Shown here piece after piece: positions 55,402 to 63,342 of a DNA stretch of 64,000 nt. Positions within the stretch are counted from its first letter, which is position 1; every line of letters starts with the position of its first letter. Origin of the DNA: Desulfofustis glycolicus DSM 9705 (lineage in GTDB: Bacteria > Desulfobacterota > Desulfobulbia > Desulfobulbales > Desulfocapsaceae). The position numbers and the translations under genes are program-made. The stretch is from NCBI RefSeq assembly GCF_900130015.1, contig NZ_FQXS01000007.1, forward strand, positions 115,376 through 179,375, written 5' to 3'. A model generated the notes under the pieces. It searched no databases, had not been told where the DNA came from, and saw only the letters and a program-made list of their open reading frames with translations.

Positions 55402-56645
55402 ACCTGTCGTTGCCGCAGATCCTCGGGCGGGTATTTTTGCCATTTGCCGCCGGCTATTTTCTCTCCTATCTCTATCGTGTCGTCAATGCGGTCATTGCCG
55501 CCGATCTCACGGTCGACCTGGGTATCGGACCCTCGGCACTTGGTCTGCTGACGGCAACCTATTTCATCGCTTTTGCCTCGTTTCAACTGCCGCTCGGAGT
55601 TTTGCTCGACCGCTTCGGACCTCGCCGCATCGAGGCGCTGCTGCTGCTTTTTGCCGGACTCGGCGCACTGCTGTTCGCCCGGGCTGAAAGTTTGATCGGG
55701 CTCATTGTCGGCCGGGCGCTGATCGGTTTCGGTGTTTCGTCTTGCCTGATGGCAGCTTTCAAGGCCTATACGATCTGGTTTGATCGACAGTACTGGCCGT
55801 TGATCAACGGTTTTCAGATGGCCAGCGGCGGCCTGGGGGCGCTTGCCGCCACCTACCCGGTGGAGCTGATGCTCGGGCTGACCGACTGGCGCGGCGTCTT
55901 CCTGGTCCTGGCCGGGGCGACCGTGGCGGTTGCCGTTATCGTGTTTCTCGTGGTGCCGGAACGAAACGAGGGGGTAGCCGTCGAACCGCTGGCTCGTCAG
56001 TTGCAGGGGGTAAAACAGGTCTTCTCGAGTTATTCATTTTGGCGTGCAGCCCCGCTGACCACCATGTCCCAGACGGCGTTATTGGCAATTCAGGGGCTCT
56101 GGGCCGGTCCGTGGTTTCGGGATGTGGCCGGGCTGGATCGGGATGGGGTGGCCGTCTCGCTGTTTGCAATAGCCATTGCGATGATCTGCGGCTTCATCTT
56201 TCTTGGCAGCGGAGCCGGTCGCTATGTCCGTCGCGGCGGCAGGTTGATGTCGCTCGCGGCGATCGGCATGGGGCTGTTTCTCGTCATCCAGATCCTGCTG
56301 CTTATCGCTCCGACGGCTTGGGCGCTGCCGCTGTGGCTGGCCTTTGGCTTCTTTGGTACATCGGGTATTCTCGCGTATCCTGCATTATCTCAGGCCTTTG
56401 ATCTGCATTTATCGGGCCGGGTATCGACGGCGCTCAATCTGTTGGTTTTTTCCACTGCTTTCTTCGGGCAGTGGCTGATCGGCACTATTATCGAGTGGTG
56501 GCCGGTCGGGCCGGATGGAGGTTATGCTCCGGAAGGATACCGGGCCGGTTTCGCTCTGATGGCGACGCTGCAGCTGTTCGCCCTGCTCTGGTATGTCGGC
56601 GCCGAACGGATCGTCGGGCGCCACGTTCGAAAAACTGAACGGTAA
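55395..56645 (+). CDS. Major facilitator superfamily transporter
   Basis: The product is 416 residues with about twelve hydrophobic helices. The loop GVLLDRFGPRRIEALLLL after helix 2 and FVSSCLMAAFKAYTIWF-like segments fit MFS proteins of the nitrate/sugar-phosphate-like type. The substrate cannot be told. Start ATG 55395 lies inside the deacylase end, so translation is coupled. The C-terminal end leads within 28 bp to moxR. Confidence 0.85.
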   Translation: MLNLSLPQILGRVFLPFAAGYFLSYLYRVVNAVIAADLTVDLGIGPSALGLLTATYFIAFASFQLPLGVLLDRFGPRRIEALLLLFAGLGALLFARAESLIGLIVGRALIGFGVSSCLMAAFKAYTIWFDRQYWPLINGFQMASGGLGALAATYPVELMLGLTDWRGVFLVLAGATVAVAVIVFLVVPERNEGVAVEPLARQLQGVKQVFSSYSFWRAAPLTTMSQTALLAIQGLWAGPWFRDVAGLDRDGVAVSLFAIAIAMICGFIFLGSGAGRYVRRGGRLMSLAAIGMGLFLVIQILLLIAPTAWALPLWLAFGFFGTSGILAYPALSQAFDLHLSGRVSTALNLLVFSTAFFGQWLIGTIIEWWPVGPDGGYAPEGYRAGFALMATLQLFALLWYVGAERIVGRHVRKTER

Positions 56646-56672
56646 TGAGACGAGAGTGATCAACAAGGAGTA

Positions 56673-57524
56673 ATGATGCTGGATAACACATTTGACGGCT
56701 CCATCACGTATGTGCTTGACGAAGAACTGGCGCGGATCGTCACCATCTCGAGGAAGCTGGAGATGCCGCTGTTGATCAAAGGTGAACCGGGTACCGGCAA
56801 GACCATGCTGGCCCACGCCATTGCCGAACGGCTCGGCATGCGGTTGATCGTGCTCAATGTCAAGTCGAGTATGAAGCTCATCGAGGCCCTCTATCATTAT
56901 GATACTCTGACCCGACTCAACGACAGCCGATTTGGTGATTCCCGGAGAGATGTCAGCAGTATAAAAGAGTATATCCGGATGGGCAAGATCGGCCAGGCCT
57001 TTACCGCGGACCAGCGCTGTGTTCTGCTGATCGATGAAATCGACAAGGCCGACACCGATTTTCAGGACGATATGCTCGATGTTCTCGATCAGATGCAATT
57101 CGATATCCTTGAGACTGATGAAACGATTCGAGCCAAGCATCGGCCGGTGATCATCATCACCTCGAACGCCAAGAAAGACTTGTCCGACCCCTTTCTCGGT
57201 CGCTGCAATTTTCATCACATCGCCTTTCCCGATGCGGATATGATGCGCCGCATTATCGCCGCGCACTTCCCCGATATCAGTGAGGCGCTTGCCGCCGCGG
57301 CCATTCGGGTTTTTTATGAGATTCGCTCTCTGGAAAACGTCGAAAAGAAACCGGCGACCCGGGAGCTGATTAACTGGATCCGCGCCCTGCAGGCTGATCC
57401 GGACTTTCATAGCGGCGACGCATTGGTCAGGGAAATCCCCTACCTCGGCATATTGTTCAAAAAAAGCGGCGATTACCAGAAATCCCTGGCGGTGCCGGGC
57501 AAGCGACGGTTGTTTCGCAGTTAG
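56673..57524 (+). CDS. MoxR-type AAA+ ATPase
   Basis: The product is 283 residues. Walker A GEPGTGKTML (about 32-41), Walker B VLLIDEIDKAD and the sensor part IITSNAKKDLSDPFLGRC are complete. MoxR ATPases act as chaperones with VWA proteins to mature metal enzymes or remodel complexes. Two in-frame ATG codons follow AAGGAG. A VWA-domain gene of the matching type lies 0.9 kb downstream. Confidence 0.92.
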   Translation: MMLDNTFDGSITYVLDEELARIVTISRKLEMPLLIKGEPGTGKTMLAHAIAERLGMRLIVLNVKSSMKLIEALYHYDTLTRLNDSRFGDSRRDVSSIKEYIRMGKIGQAFTADQRCVLLIDEIDKADTDFQDDMLDVLDQMQFDILETDETIRAKHRPVIIITSNAKKDLSDPFLGRCNFHHIAFPDADMMRRIIAAHFPDISEALAAAAIRVFYEIRSLENVEKKPATRELINWIRALQADPDFHSGDALVREIPYLGILFKKSGDYQKSLAVPGKRRLFRS

Positions 57525-57532
57525 AAAAAGGA

Positions 57533-57565
57533 GATGGAAAAGGGGACTTCCCCTTTTCCTCCATC
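57533..57565 (+). terminator. Hairpin after moxR
   Basis: GATGGAAAAGGGG pairs with CCCCTTTTCCTCCATC around ACTT. The T's lie within the stem rather than after it, so it may be a terminator or an mRNA-stabilising hairpin that sets different levels for the downstream genes. Confidence 0.55.
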
Positions 57566-57643
57566 AATGAGGTTGGTAGAATAGAGGAAGCCTGAAAAAG
57601 TCGGAATGCGACCACTCAATTCTGTGAAGAAGGAGGGATAGCC

Positions 57644-57940
57644 ATGCCGTCAACTACCTATCAGGAACTGATTGACAACAAGATTGCTCATTGGCAGGAC
57701 ACGATCCGCAAGATTGAGGAACGGGTCGGGCAAGCGGCTTCAGGCAGCCGGGAAGAGGCGCACCAGTCGCTGCAGAAAATGAAAGATTCCGTTATGTCGG
57801 CACAGGCCGAACTCCATGAAGTGAGTAACCGAGAGACTGTCCAGAACACCCTTGCCGTAAAAGACCAGATCCTCAAGATCTTCGACTCGATCGACCGTAA
57901 TCTGACAGCATTTGACGAGAGTACCCCGTTTATGCTGTGA
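57644..57940 (+). CDS. Small helical protein between moxR and the VWA gene
   Basis: The product is 98 residues, highly charged, with heptad-like patterning across residues 8-90 (a single long helix or helical hairpin). It has no Cys and no membrane segment. AAGGAGGG before the ATG is a strong binding site, so it is likely expressed. I do not recognise it. Position suggests a part in the MoxR-VWA unit. Confidence 0.7.
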   Translation: MPSTTYQELIDNKIAHWQDTIRKIEERVGQAASGSREEAHQSLQKMKDSVMSAQAELHEVSNRETVQNTLAVKDQILKIFDSIDRNLTAFDESTPFML

Positions 57941-58403
57941 TCATGCACAAGGCAGGGGAGCATCGTTGCCGCTGCGTCTGATTCTTGGCCGGTTGGTCAG
58001 CGCGTATGATCATGACACAGGGTATGTTTCTGCCGGCATCTGGCCGGAGATCAGAAATTCCGCACTTTATATCGAGAAACCGATCGGGCTGTTCGCTATG
58101 TACCCAGTGTCCGGCGTCTTCAATGGTTTTTGTCGGGTTTGGAAAAATGCTGTCTCAGTCACGCGTCCAGTGCGGTCAGTATATCCTGCCGACCGATGAC
58201 ATGGTATACGAATCGGCAGTGGTGTGTGTCCTCTCTATTGGATGGCGCGCAGGGGCGGTCGGATCGCACCTGTGCCGTCGGAAAAACGTCGCGAATGCCC
58301 GGTGCTTCAGTGCCTCGGGGGGAAAGAGATGAAGCAAGGATGCGAGGGTATAGTATGCCGCCCTCCTATCTTGATGGGCGGGTTTCTCCATAGCTGAATA
58401 ACC
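57941..58403. other. 463-bp spacer containing a relic gene
   Basis: No intact frame is convincing. A leftward relic of an alpha/beta hydrolase lies at 58065-58151. Upstream of it on the same strand a further degenerate frame ends YHVIGRQDILTALDA, followed by TGA. The rest shows no hairpin or promoter that I would defend. Confidence 0.55.
58065..58151 (-). pseudogene. Relic of an alpha/beta hydrolase C-terminus
   Basis: On the minus strand the frame reads SIFPNP...TIEDAGHWVHSEQPDRFLDI, which matches the segment around the catalytic His of alpha/beta hydrolases (GHWVH-x-E-x-P). No start codon, no nucleophile elbow and no fold-length frame are present, and a stop lies just upstream. It is the end of a decayed or partly deleted gene. 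Confidence 0.6.
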
Positions 58404-59606
58404 GTGAGCGGTTGGATGTTTGTCGTATTGTTTAGTCTGCTGCGTGCCCATGACGTGCCGGTCAGTCCGACCTCTTTTTTGCGGCTGCAGCGGGCGATGG
58501 CGGCAGGGCTGGTGCAGTCGCTCGATGATCTATATGTGGCGGCCCGGGCTATCCTGATCAAGAGTGAGCGATTTTTTGATCGCTACGACCAGGTTTTCAG
58601 CCACCTCTTTGACGGTACCGACCTGCCTGAGACGGATCCGAGTGCTGAATCATTCTGGGCCCATGCCATGCTCGAAGAATGGCTGCGCGACCCGAAGAAG
58701 GCGGCCGCGCAGCTCGGTGTGGACGAGCGGGTGTTGCGGGACCGCTCCATCGATGAACTGCTCGAATACTTCCGTCAGCGATTGCGGGAACAGGATGGCC
58801 GACATGACGGCGGCTCAAAATGGATCGGCACTGGCGGCACTTCACCCGTCGGCCATTCCGGATTTCACCCGGGAGGCATGCGAGTCGGCGGCGAATCGAG
58901 AGGACGCTCGGCGGTCCAGGTTGCCGCCGAACGTCGCTACCGCGATTATTCCCGGGATCGTCCGCTGGGGGCGGGCGAGGTCGGCGAAGCCTTGAAGAAG
59001 CTCCGATACATGGTACCGCGGGGGGCTCGCGACCGGTTGAACGTGGATGAAAGTATCAGTCAGACCATGAAAAACGGCGGCGAGATCGAAATCGTCTTCG
59101 AGCGCAGCATTGTCGATCGGCTGAAGGTGATGCTGCTGATCGACAACGGCGGCTGGTCGATGGACCCGTATGTCGATCTGGTGCAGGTGTTGTTTGCCTA
59201 TTCCCGATCGCAATTCAAGGAGCTTTCCATCTACTATTTCCATAACACAATCTACGATCTGCTCTGGCAGGATCCGGGGCGTCACCGTCGGCCGGTGCCC
59301 ATCGACCGGCTTGGCGAGCAGGACCCGCAGACGCGGCTGATCATTGTCGGCGATGCTAGCATGGCCCCGTATGAGCTGCTGGTGCCGGATGGGTCGATCT
59401 ATGCGTTTGAGAGAAGCGGGAAACCGAGTATTGAGCAGCTCCACATGCTGGCCCGGACGTTTCGTTCCCATGCCTGGATCAACCCCGTTGCCGCAAATCG
59501 CTGGCCGGTGACACGCAGTATCGGTATGATTCGCCAGATTTTTCCAATGTTTGAGTTATTTCTAGAAGGGTTGGAAGAGGCAGTTTGGCATCTGATGTCG
59601 GGGTGA
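58404..59606 (+). CDS. CoxE-type VWA-domain protein
   Basis: The product is 400 residues from a GTG; an ATG at 58416 is the alternative. A helical N-terminal half is followed by the family segment GSKWIGTGGTSPVGHSGFHPGGMRVGG, and a VWA domain that begins VMLLIDNGGWSMDP. The metal-ion site of VWA domains, DxSxS, is DNGGWSM here, as in some members of this group. CoxE-like proteins work with MoxR ATPases in maturing complex enzymes. The substrate complex is not in the window. Confidence 0.87.
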   Translation: MSGWMFVVLFSLLRAHDVPVSPTSFLRLQRAMAAGLVQSLDDLYVAARAILIKSERFFDRYDQVFSHLFDGTDLPETDPSAESFWAHAMLEEWLRDPKKAAAQLGVDERVLRDRSIDELLEYFRQRLREQDGRHDGGSKWIGTGGTSPVGHSGFHPGGMRVGGESRGRSAVQVAAERRYRDYSRDRPLGAGEVGEALKKLRYMVPRGARDRLNVDESISQTMKNGGEIEIVFERSIVDRLKVMLLIDNGGWSMDPYVDLVQVLFAYSRSQFKELSIYYFHNTIYDLLWQDPGRHRRPVPIDRLGEQDPQTRLIIVGDASMAPYELLVPDGSIYAFERSGKPSIEQLHMLARTFRSHAWINPVAANRWPVTRSIGMIRQIFPMFELFLEGLEEAVWHLMSG

Positions 59607-59765
59607 GCGGGACCAGCTTCGGGACGCCATTCTCCCCTCGGGTCCCGCGATAGCGCTTGCCGGGTATCGGGCGATGTACTAGAGTGTCACGAAGCTTTTA
59701 TCGTGATCCGGAGAGCTGCCGGTCCGCATGCATGGTCCGGATACTCCGACAGCACAGGAGAGATG

Positions 59766-60194
59766 ATGAAGATACCGATTGAGCGCATTCAGGTGGACGA
59801 GAAGGTCAGGGTTCGCAAGGATATCGGCAACCTTGAACCGTTGCAGGAGTCGATCGCCGCCGTCGGTCTGATCAATCCGCTTCTGATTGACGAGCGAGAC
59901 AATCTGGTCGCCGGCTATCGGCGCCTCTGTGCCTGCAGAAATCTCGGCTGGCAGGAGGTGGATGTCAGGGTCATTGAATTCGGCGGTGACGAACTCGGCA
60001 TGCTTGATGTCGAGATTGCCGAGAATTTCTTTCGTAAGGATTTTAGTCCGCAGGAGATTCTGGAGACCGAGCGGCGTCGTCAGCAAATCATTGAGAAGAA
60101 CAGGAAGAAAGGGTGGTGGGAACGATTTTGGAACTGGCTGCGCCGTTTGTTCGGAGGGACTGCCGGAACTGACGAAAAACGCCGTTCAGCCTGA
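59766..60194 (+). CDS. ParB-domain protein with a Trp-rich C-terminal tail
   Basis: The product is 142 residues, counted from the second of two ATG codons, with AGGAG five bases before it. Residues 2-90 form a ParB N-terminal domain (PIERIQVDEKVRVRKD, LINPLLIDERDNLVAGYRRLCACRNLGW). After a short helix with IEKNRKK comes an amphipathic GWWERFWNWLRRLFGG stretch, then a polar end. There is no helix-turn-helix, so this is not a classical partition ParB. The Trp-rich part looks like a membrane-binding helix. Confidence 0.8.
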   Translation: MKIPIERIQVDEKVRVRKDIGNLEPLQESIAAVGLINPLLIDERDNLVAGYRRLCACRNLGWQEVDVRVIEFGGDELGMLDVEIAENFFRKDFSPQEILETERRRQQIIEKNRKKGWWERFWNWLRRLFGGTAGTDEKRRSA

Positions 60195-60276
60195 ATCGGC
60201 AAGTGGTGGCGGCCGCCGCCAGCTGTTGTGACGCGGCTCCGTTTTTTGATAAAAGACCAAGGTCGGGAGGGGCTTG

Positions 60277-61626
60277 ATGAATTTTTATGCAATGCTGCAG
60301 AAGCGGGCGGCAGAGAATAATCCGATTAGGGTAGGGGTGATCGGGGCCGGTAAGTTCAGTTCCATGTTCCTGTCCCAGGCGCGCTTGACACCGGGCATGC
60401 AGATCGTCGGTATTGCCGACCTCGATCCCCGCAAGGCCTTGCAGGCTTTGGTAAAAACCGGCTGGGACTCGTCACAGACAGCAACCGCCGACTCGTCAGG
60501 GGCAATCAGCGATGCCGCACGGCGTGGCCGAATTGCCCTGACCGATGATGCGTCTGCCCTGATCGATGCCGACTGCCAGATCATCATGGAGATCACCGGC
60601 AATCCCGAGGCTGGTACCACCCACGCGCTCCGGGCTATCAAGTCGGGCAAACACATGGTGATGGTCAATGTCGAGGCTGATTGCCTGCTTGGTCCGGAAC
60701 TGGCACGGCTGGCACGGCAGCAAGGGGTCGTCTACAGTATGGCCTACGGGGATCAGCCGGCCCTGATTGCCGAACAACTCGACTGGGCCCGCACCGTCGG
60801 TTTCGAGGTGGTCTGCGCCGGCAAAGGGACTCGCTACCAGCCAGAATATCACTATTCGACACCGGAGACGGTCTGGGGATACTACGGCTTCTCTGAAGAG
60901 CAGGTGGCCAGCGGCGATTACAATGGCCAGATGTTCAACTCCTTTCTCGACGGCAGCAAATCGGCGATCGAAATGTGTGCTGTCGCCAACGGTTCGGGGC
61001 TCGTGCCGCAGCGCGCCGGCCTACAGTTTCCATCGGTGGATATCAATGATCTGGCCGAGGTGCTGAAACCGGTGTCAGACGGCGGTATCCTTGAACAGGA
61101 TGGAACCGTGGAGGTCATTGCCAGCGAATGGCGTGATGGAACCCCTGTTGCTGCCGACCTGCGCTGGGGTGTCTACGTGGTATTTCGCGCTCCCACCCCG
61201 TACGTGGCCCGCTGTTTTCAGGAATACGGGATGAAAACGGATAGCAGCGGCATTTATGCCGCCCTCTATCGGCCCTATCATTTTATCGGCCTCGAACTCG
61301 GCATCAGTGTTGCCAGTATCGCCTTGCGCGGCGAACCTACCGGGTGCAGCCGGGAGTTCGTTGCCGATGTCGCCGCCTGTGCCAAGAAAGATCTGCAACC
61401 CGGAGATATCCTGGACGGGGAGGGTGGTTATACCGTTTTCGGCAGACTGCTGCAGGCACAAGACAGCCTGAACAGCAGGGCGTTGCCGCTTGGCTTGAGC
61501 GGCCGGGCTCGGGTAACGGCGCCGGTTGCCAAGGGTGACGTGGTCACCTATGATCACGTGGAAATCGACCACAGCAGTACGGCGTATGCCGTACGGCGTC
61601 AGATGGAACGCAGCATGACCGGATGA
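60277..61626 (+). CDS. NAD(P)-binding oxidoreductase with C-terminal SAF domain
   Basis: The product is 449 residues. The nucleotide-binding start IRVGVIGAGKFSSMFLSQA and later IIMEITGNPEAG are like homoserine dehydrogenase and DapB N-termini. The C-terminal SAF domain runs from about 375 (AKKDLQPGDILDGEGGYTVFG to APVAKGDVVTYDHV). Proteins of this build oxidise or reduce sugar-acid or amino-acid derivatives; the substrate is unknown. The ATG at 60277 follows a GGGAGGGG site. A flavodoxin gene follows after 34 bp. Confidence 0.82.
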   Translation: MNFYAMLQKRAAENNPIRVGVIGAGKFSSMFLSQARLTPGMQIVGIADLDPRKALQALVKTGWDSSQTATADSSGAISDAARRGRIALTDDASALIDADCQIIMEITGNPEAGTTHALRAIKSGKHMVMVNVEADCLLGPELARLARQQGVVYSMAYGDQPALIAEQLDWARTVGFEVVCAGKGTRYQPEYHYSTPETVWGYYGFSEEQVASGDYNGQMFNSFLDGSKSAIEMCAVANGSGLVPQRAGLQFPSVDINDLAEVLKPVSDGGILEQDGTVEVIASEWRDGTPVAADLRWGVYVVFRAPTPYVARCFQEYGMKTDSSGIYAALYRPYHFIGLELGISVASIALRGEPTGCSREFVADVAACAKKDLQPGDILDGEGGYTVFGRLLQAQDSLNSRALPLGLSGRARVTAPVAKGDVVTYDHVEIDHSSTAYAVRRQMERSMTG

Positions 61627-61660
61627 GGACAGCTAACTGATTTCACCCTGAGGAGGGAAC

Positions 61661-62107
61661 ATGAAAAAGATTCTGATCGTCTATTTCAGCCGAACCGGAA
61701 AAACTGAAAAAATGGCCCAATACATTGCCGAGGGCGTGCGGATGTCCGGTTGTGCGGTAGAGATGTCCAGTGTATCAAAAATCGCCAGCGATGCGGAAAT
61801 CATCGGCTATGACGGCTACATCTTTGGCTGCCCGACCTATCACAAGGATATGACGAGTAACATGAAGCAATTCCTGTTTCTTGTCGAACGAGCAAATCTG
61901 GTGGGCAAGATCGGCGGCGCATTTGGTTCGCATACCCACAGCGGTGAAGCGGCTCCGATGATTTACGATACCATGCAGCACGTCTTCAAGATGGACATGA
62001 CTACCCTCGGGCCGTTGAATCTTGAGGAAGCTAAAATCGGTATCGATGAAGGTCTGAAGGCCTGTCAGCAATATGGCCGGGCGGTCGGCGAGATGGTCAA
62101 TAGCTGA
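61661..62107 (+). CDS. Flavodoxin-family protein
   Basis: The product is 148 residues. The FMN phosphate loop is ILIVYFSRTGKTEKMA, and GYIFGCPTYHKD and FGSHTHSGEAAPMIYDTM follow in the family order. It is a small electron carrier in the cytosol, probably a partner of the upstream oxidoreductase or a general one. AGGAGGGA precedes the ATG. Confidence 0.9.
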   Translation: MKKILIVYFSRTGKTEKMAQYIAEGVRMSGCAVEMSSVSKIASDAEIIGYDGYIFGCPTYHKDMTSNMKQFLFLVERANLVGKIGGAFGSHTHSGEAAPMIYDTMQHVFKMDMTTLGPLNLEEAKIGIDEGLKACQQYGRAVGEMVNS

Positions 62108-62172
62108 GTCTCGGATCTTAGAGTTGGTTTTTCGTTATTCGAAAAACTGTGTGCGCCGGTGTGTACGGTGGT

Positions 62173-62802
62173 TCAGTTGGCCGGTGTAAAGGTCATCCCG
62201 TGCCACTTTGCATAGGAGCCGTGATCGCCACATGGATAGACTTGATCTCCCCAAAAGCTGATCTTGTCACCAGTTTTGATGGCATGAATTCCGGCATCAA
62301 TAGTGACATTTCTGTCAGGACAGACGATATACCATTGATCCAGAGGGCAATCGCAATAGAGCGAGCTGGAGAGAGGGTATGAGCCGGCGCTGACGACTTG
62401 GTCATTGATAGAGATTTGATAAGGAGAGCGCCCGTCAAACTCGGTTTGAGCTATCAAGGTTATTTGATAACTTCCTGATTTTCCTGGAAAAGTTGTAAAG
62501 CAAGTACCGCTTCCCGTGTGAGCGGTCAAGCCGAGGGCCCCGTCACGATTTGACCAATTGCTGGTGCAGGAAAAACTCTGGAAAGCGTTGAGAGAAATTT
62601 GTGAAGACGTTGTCTGCGATGTCGTCGTAACGCTGTCTGTGGATGCAGTATCGGTAGTATCAGCGGTTTTGCTGGTTGATTGTTCGACCGTGCCGCTCCC
62701 TGCACTTGTCCCTCCATCGTCGTCGTCATCTTCAAAGAGGTCACAAGAGGTTAGCAAGAGGCTCGCGAGAGAGAGAGCAATGAATATTCGAAAGATGTGC
62801 AC
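62173..62802 (-). CDS. Secreted lipoprotein with acidic and Ser/Thr-rich linker
   Basis: The product is 209 residues from a GTG with GGAGGG upstream. A signal peptide ends in the lipobox SLLLTSC. The mature part starts with DLFEDDDDD and a Ser/Thr/Gly linker (to about 90), then a C-terminal domain of about 115 residues with FSCTSNWSNRDG, GTCFTTF, YCDCPLDQWYIVC and YPCGDHGSYAKW. At least eight Cys residues suggest disulfides. The segment resembles cellulose- or chitin-type binding domains only loosely. The surface role is unknown. Confidence 0.75.
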   Translation of the reverse strand: MHIFRIFIALSLASLLLTSCDLFEDDDDDGGTSAGSGTVEQSTSKTADTTDTASTDSVTTTSQTTSSQISLNAFQSFSCTSNWSNRDGALGLTAHTGSGTCFTTFPGKSGSYQITLIAQTEFDGRSPYQISINDQVVSAGSYPLSSSLYCDCPLDQWYIVCPDRNVTIDAGIHAIKTGDKISFWGDQVYPCGDHGSYAKWHGMTFTPAN

Positions 62803-63342
62803 AGGTATACCCTCCAATCACACTTCTGTTTCTGGCGTCGACGACTTAGCCTCGGATTTACCCTTAGGCGTCACCAACCTTGTTGGCGAATGTCATTTTA
62901 TTACTGCAAAGATAGGTTGTTGACTGTCTAAAAGAAAACGGGTTGCATTATAACACAATTGTTGATCAAGTCGAGCCTTGATTCGTGCCGGATAACTACT
63001 TTTAAGGGTTTCTTTCGACGTATGTATAAACATCAATGAATCGTTATAAATCACGTCATCGTCTGTGTTGGAATGGTTTTTAAGCTTTTTGCGTGATGCC
63101 TTACTTGTCGAGGGTTCCAGAACAAGACGACGGATCAGAAAACGATAGGGCTCGACTTGTGTTTATGAGACAAGCAGATCTTTCAACCCAGAAGTTGAAG
63201 CAGAGAGAAAAGCTGGCTGCCTTTCGAACGCATAGAGGTAAGCAATGTGTTCTGTAACTTTGAACGTATGTCCTCGTGTTGTAAGTGAATTGCTGAAAAT
63301 GAGTGTCCTTTGCCTCGGTGATGTTTTCCGCGAACTCATTAG
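62803..63342. other. AT-richer spacer upstream of the lipoprotein gene
   Basis: About 540 bp with no convincing frame. A good -10 for the lipoprotein gene lies at 62947-62952. Composition is clearly richer in A and T than the rest of the window, a mild hint of acquired DNA. I see no repeats or structured RNA. Confidence 0.5.
62947..62952 (-). promoter_or_regulatory. Possible -10 element for the lipoprotein gene
   Basis: On the minus strand the segment reads TATAAT, a perfect -10. The -35 region 17 bp upstream is poor (CTCGAC). The 5' leader would be about 140 nt. Confidence 0.4.
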
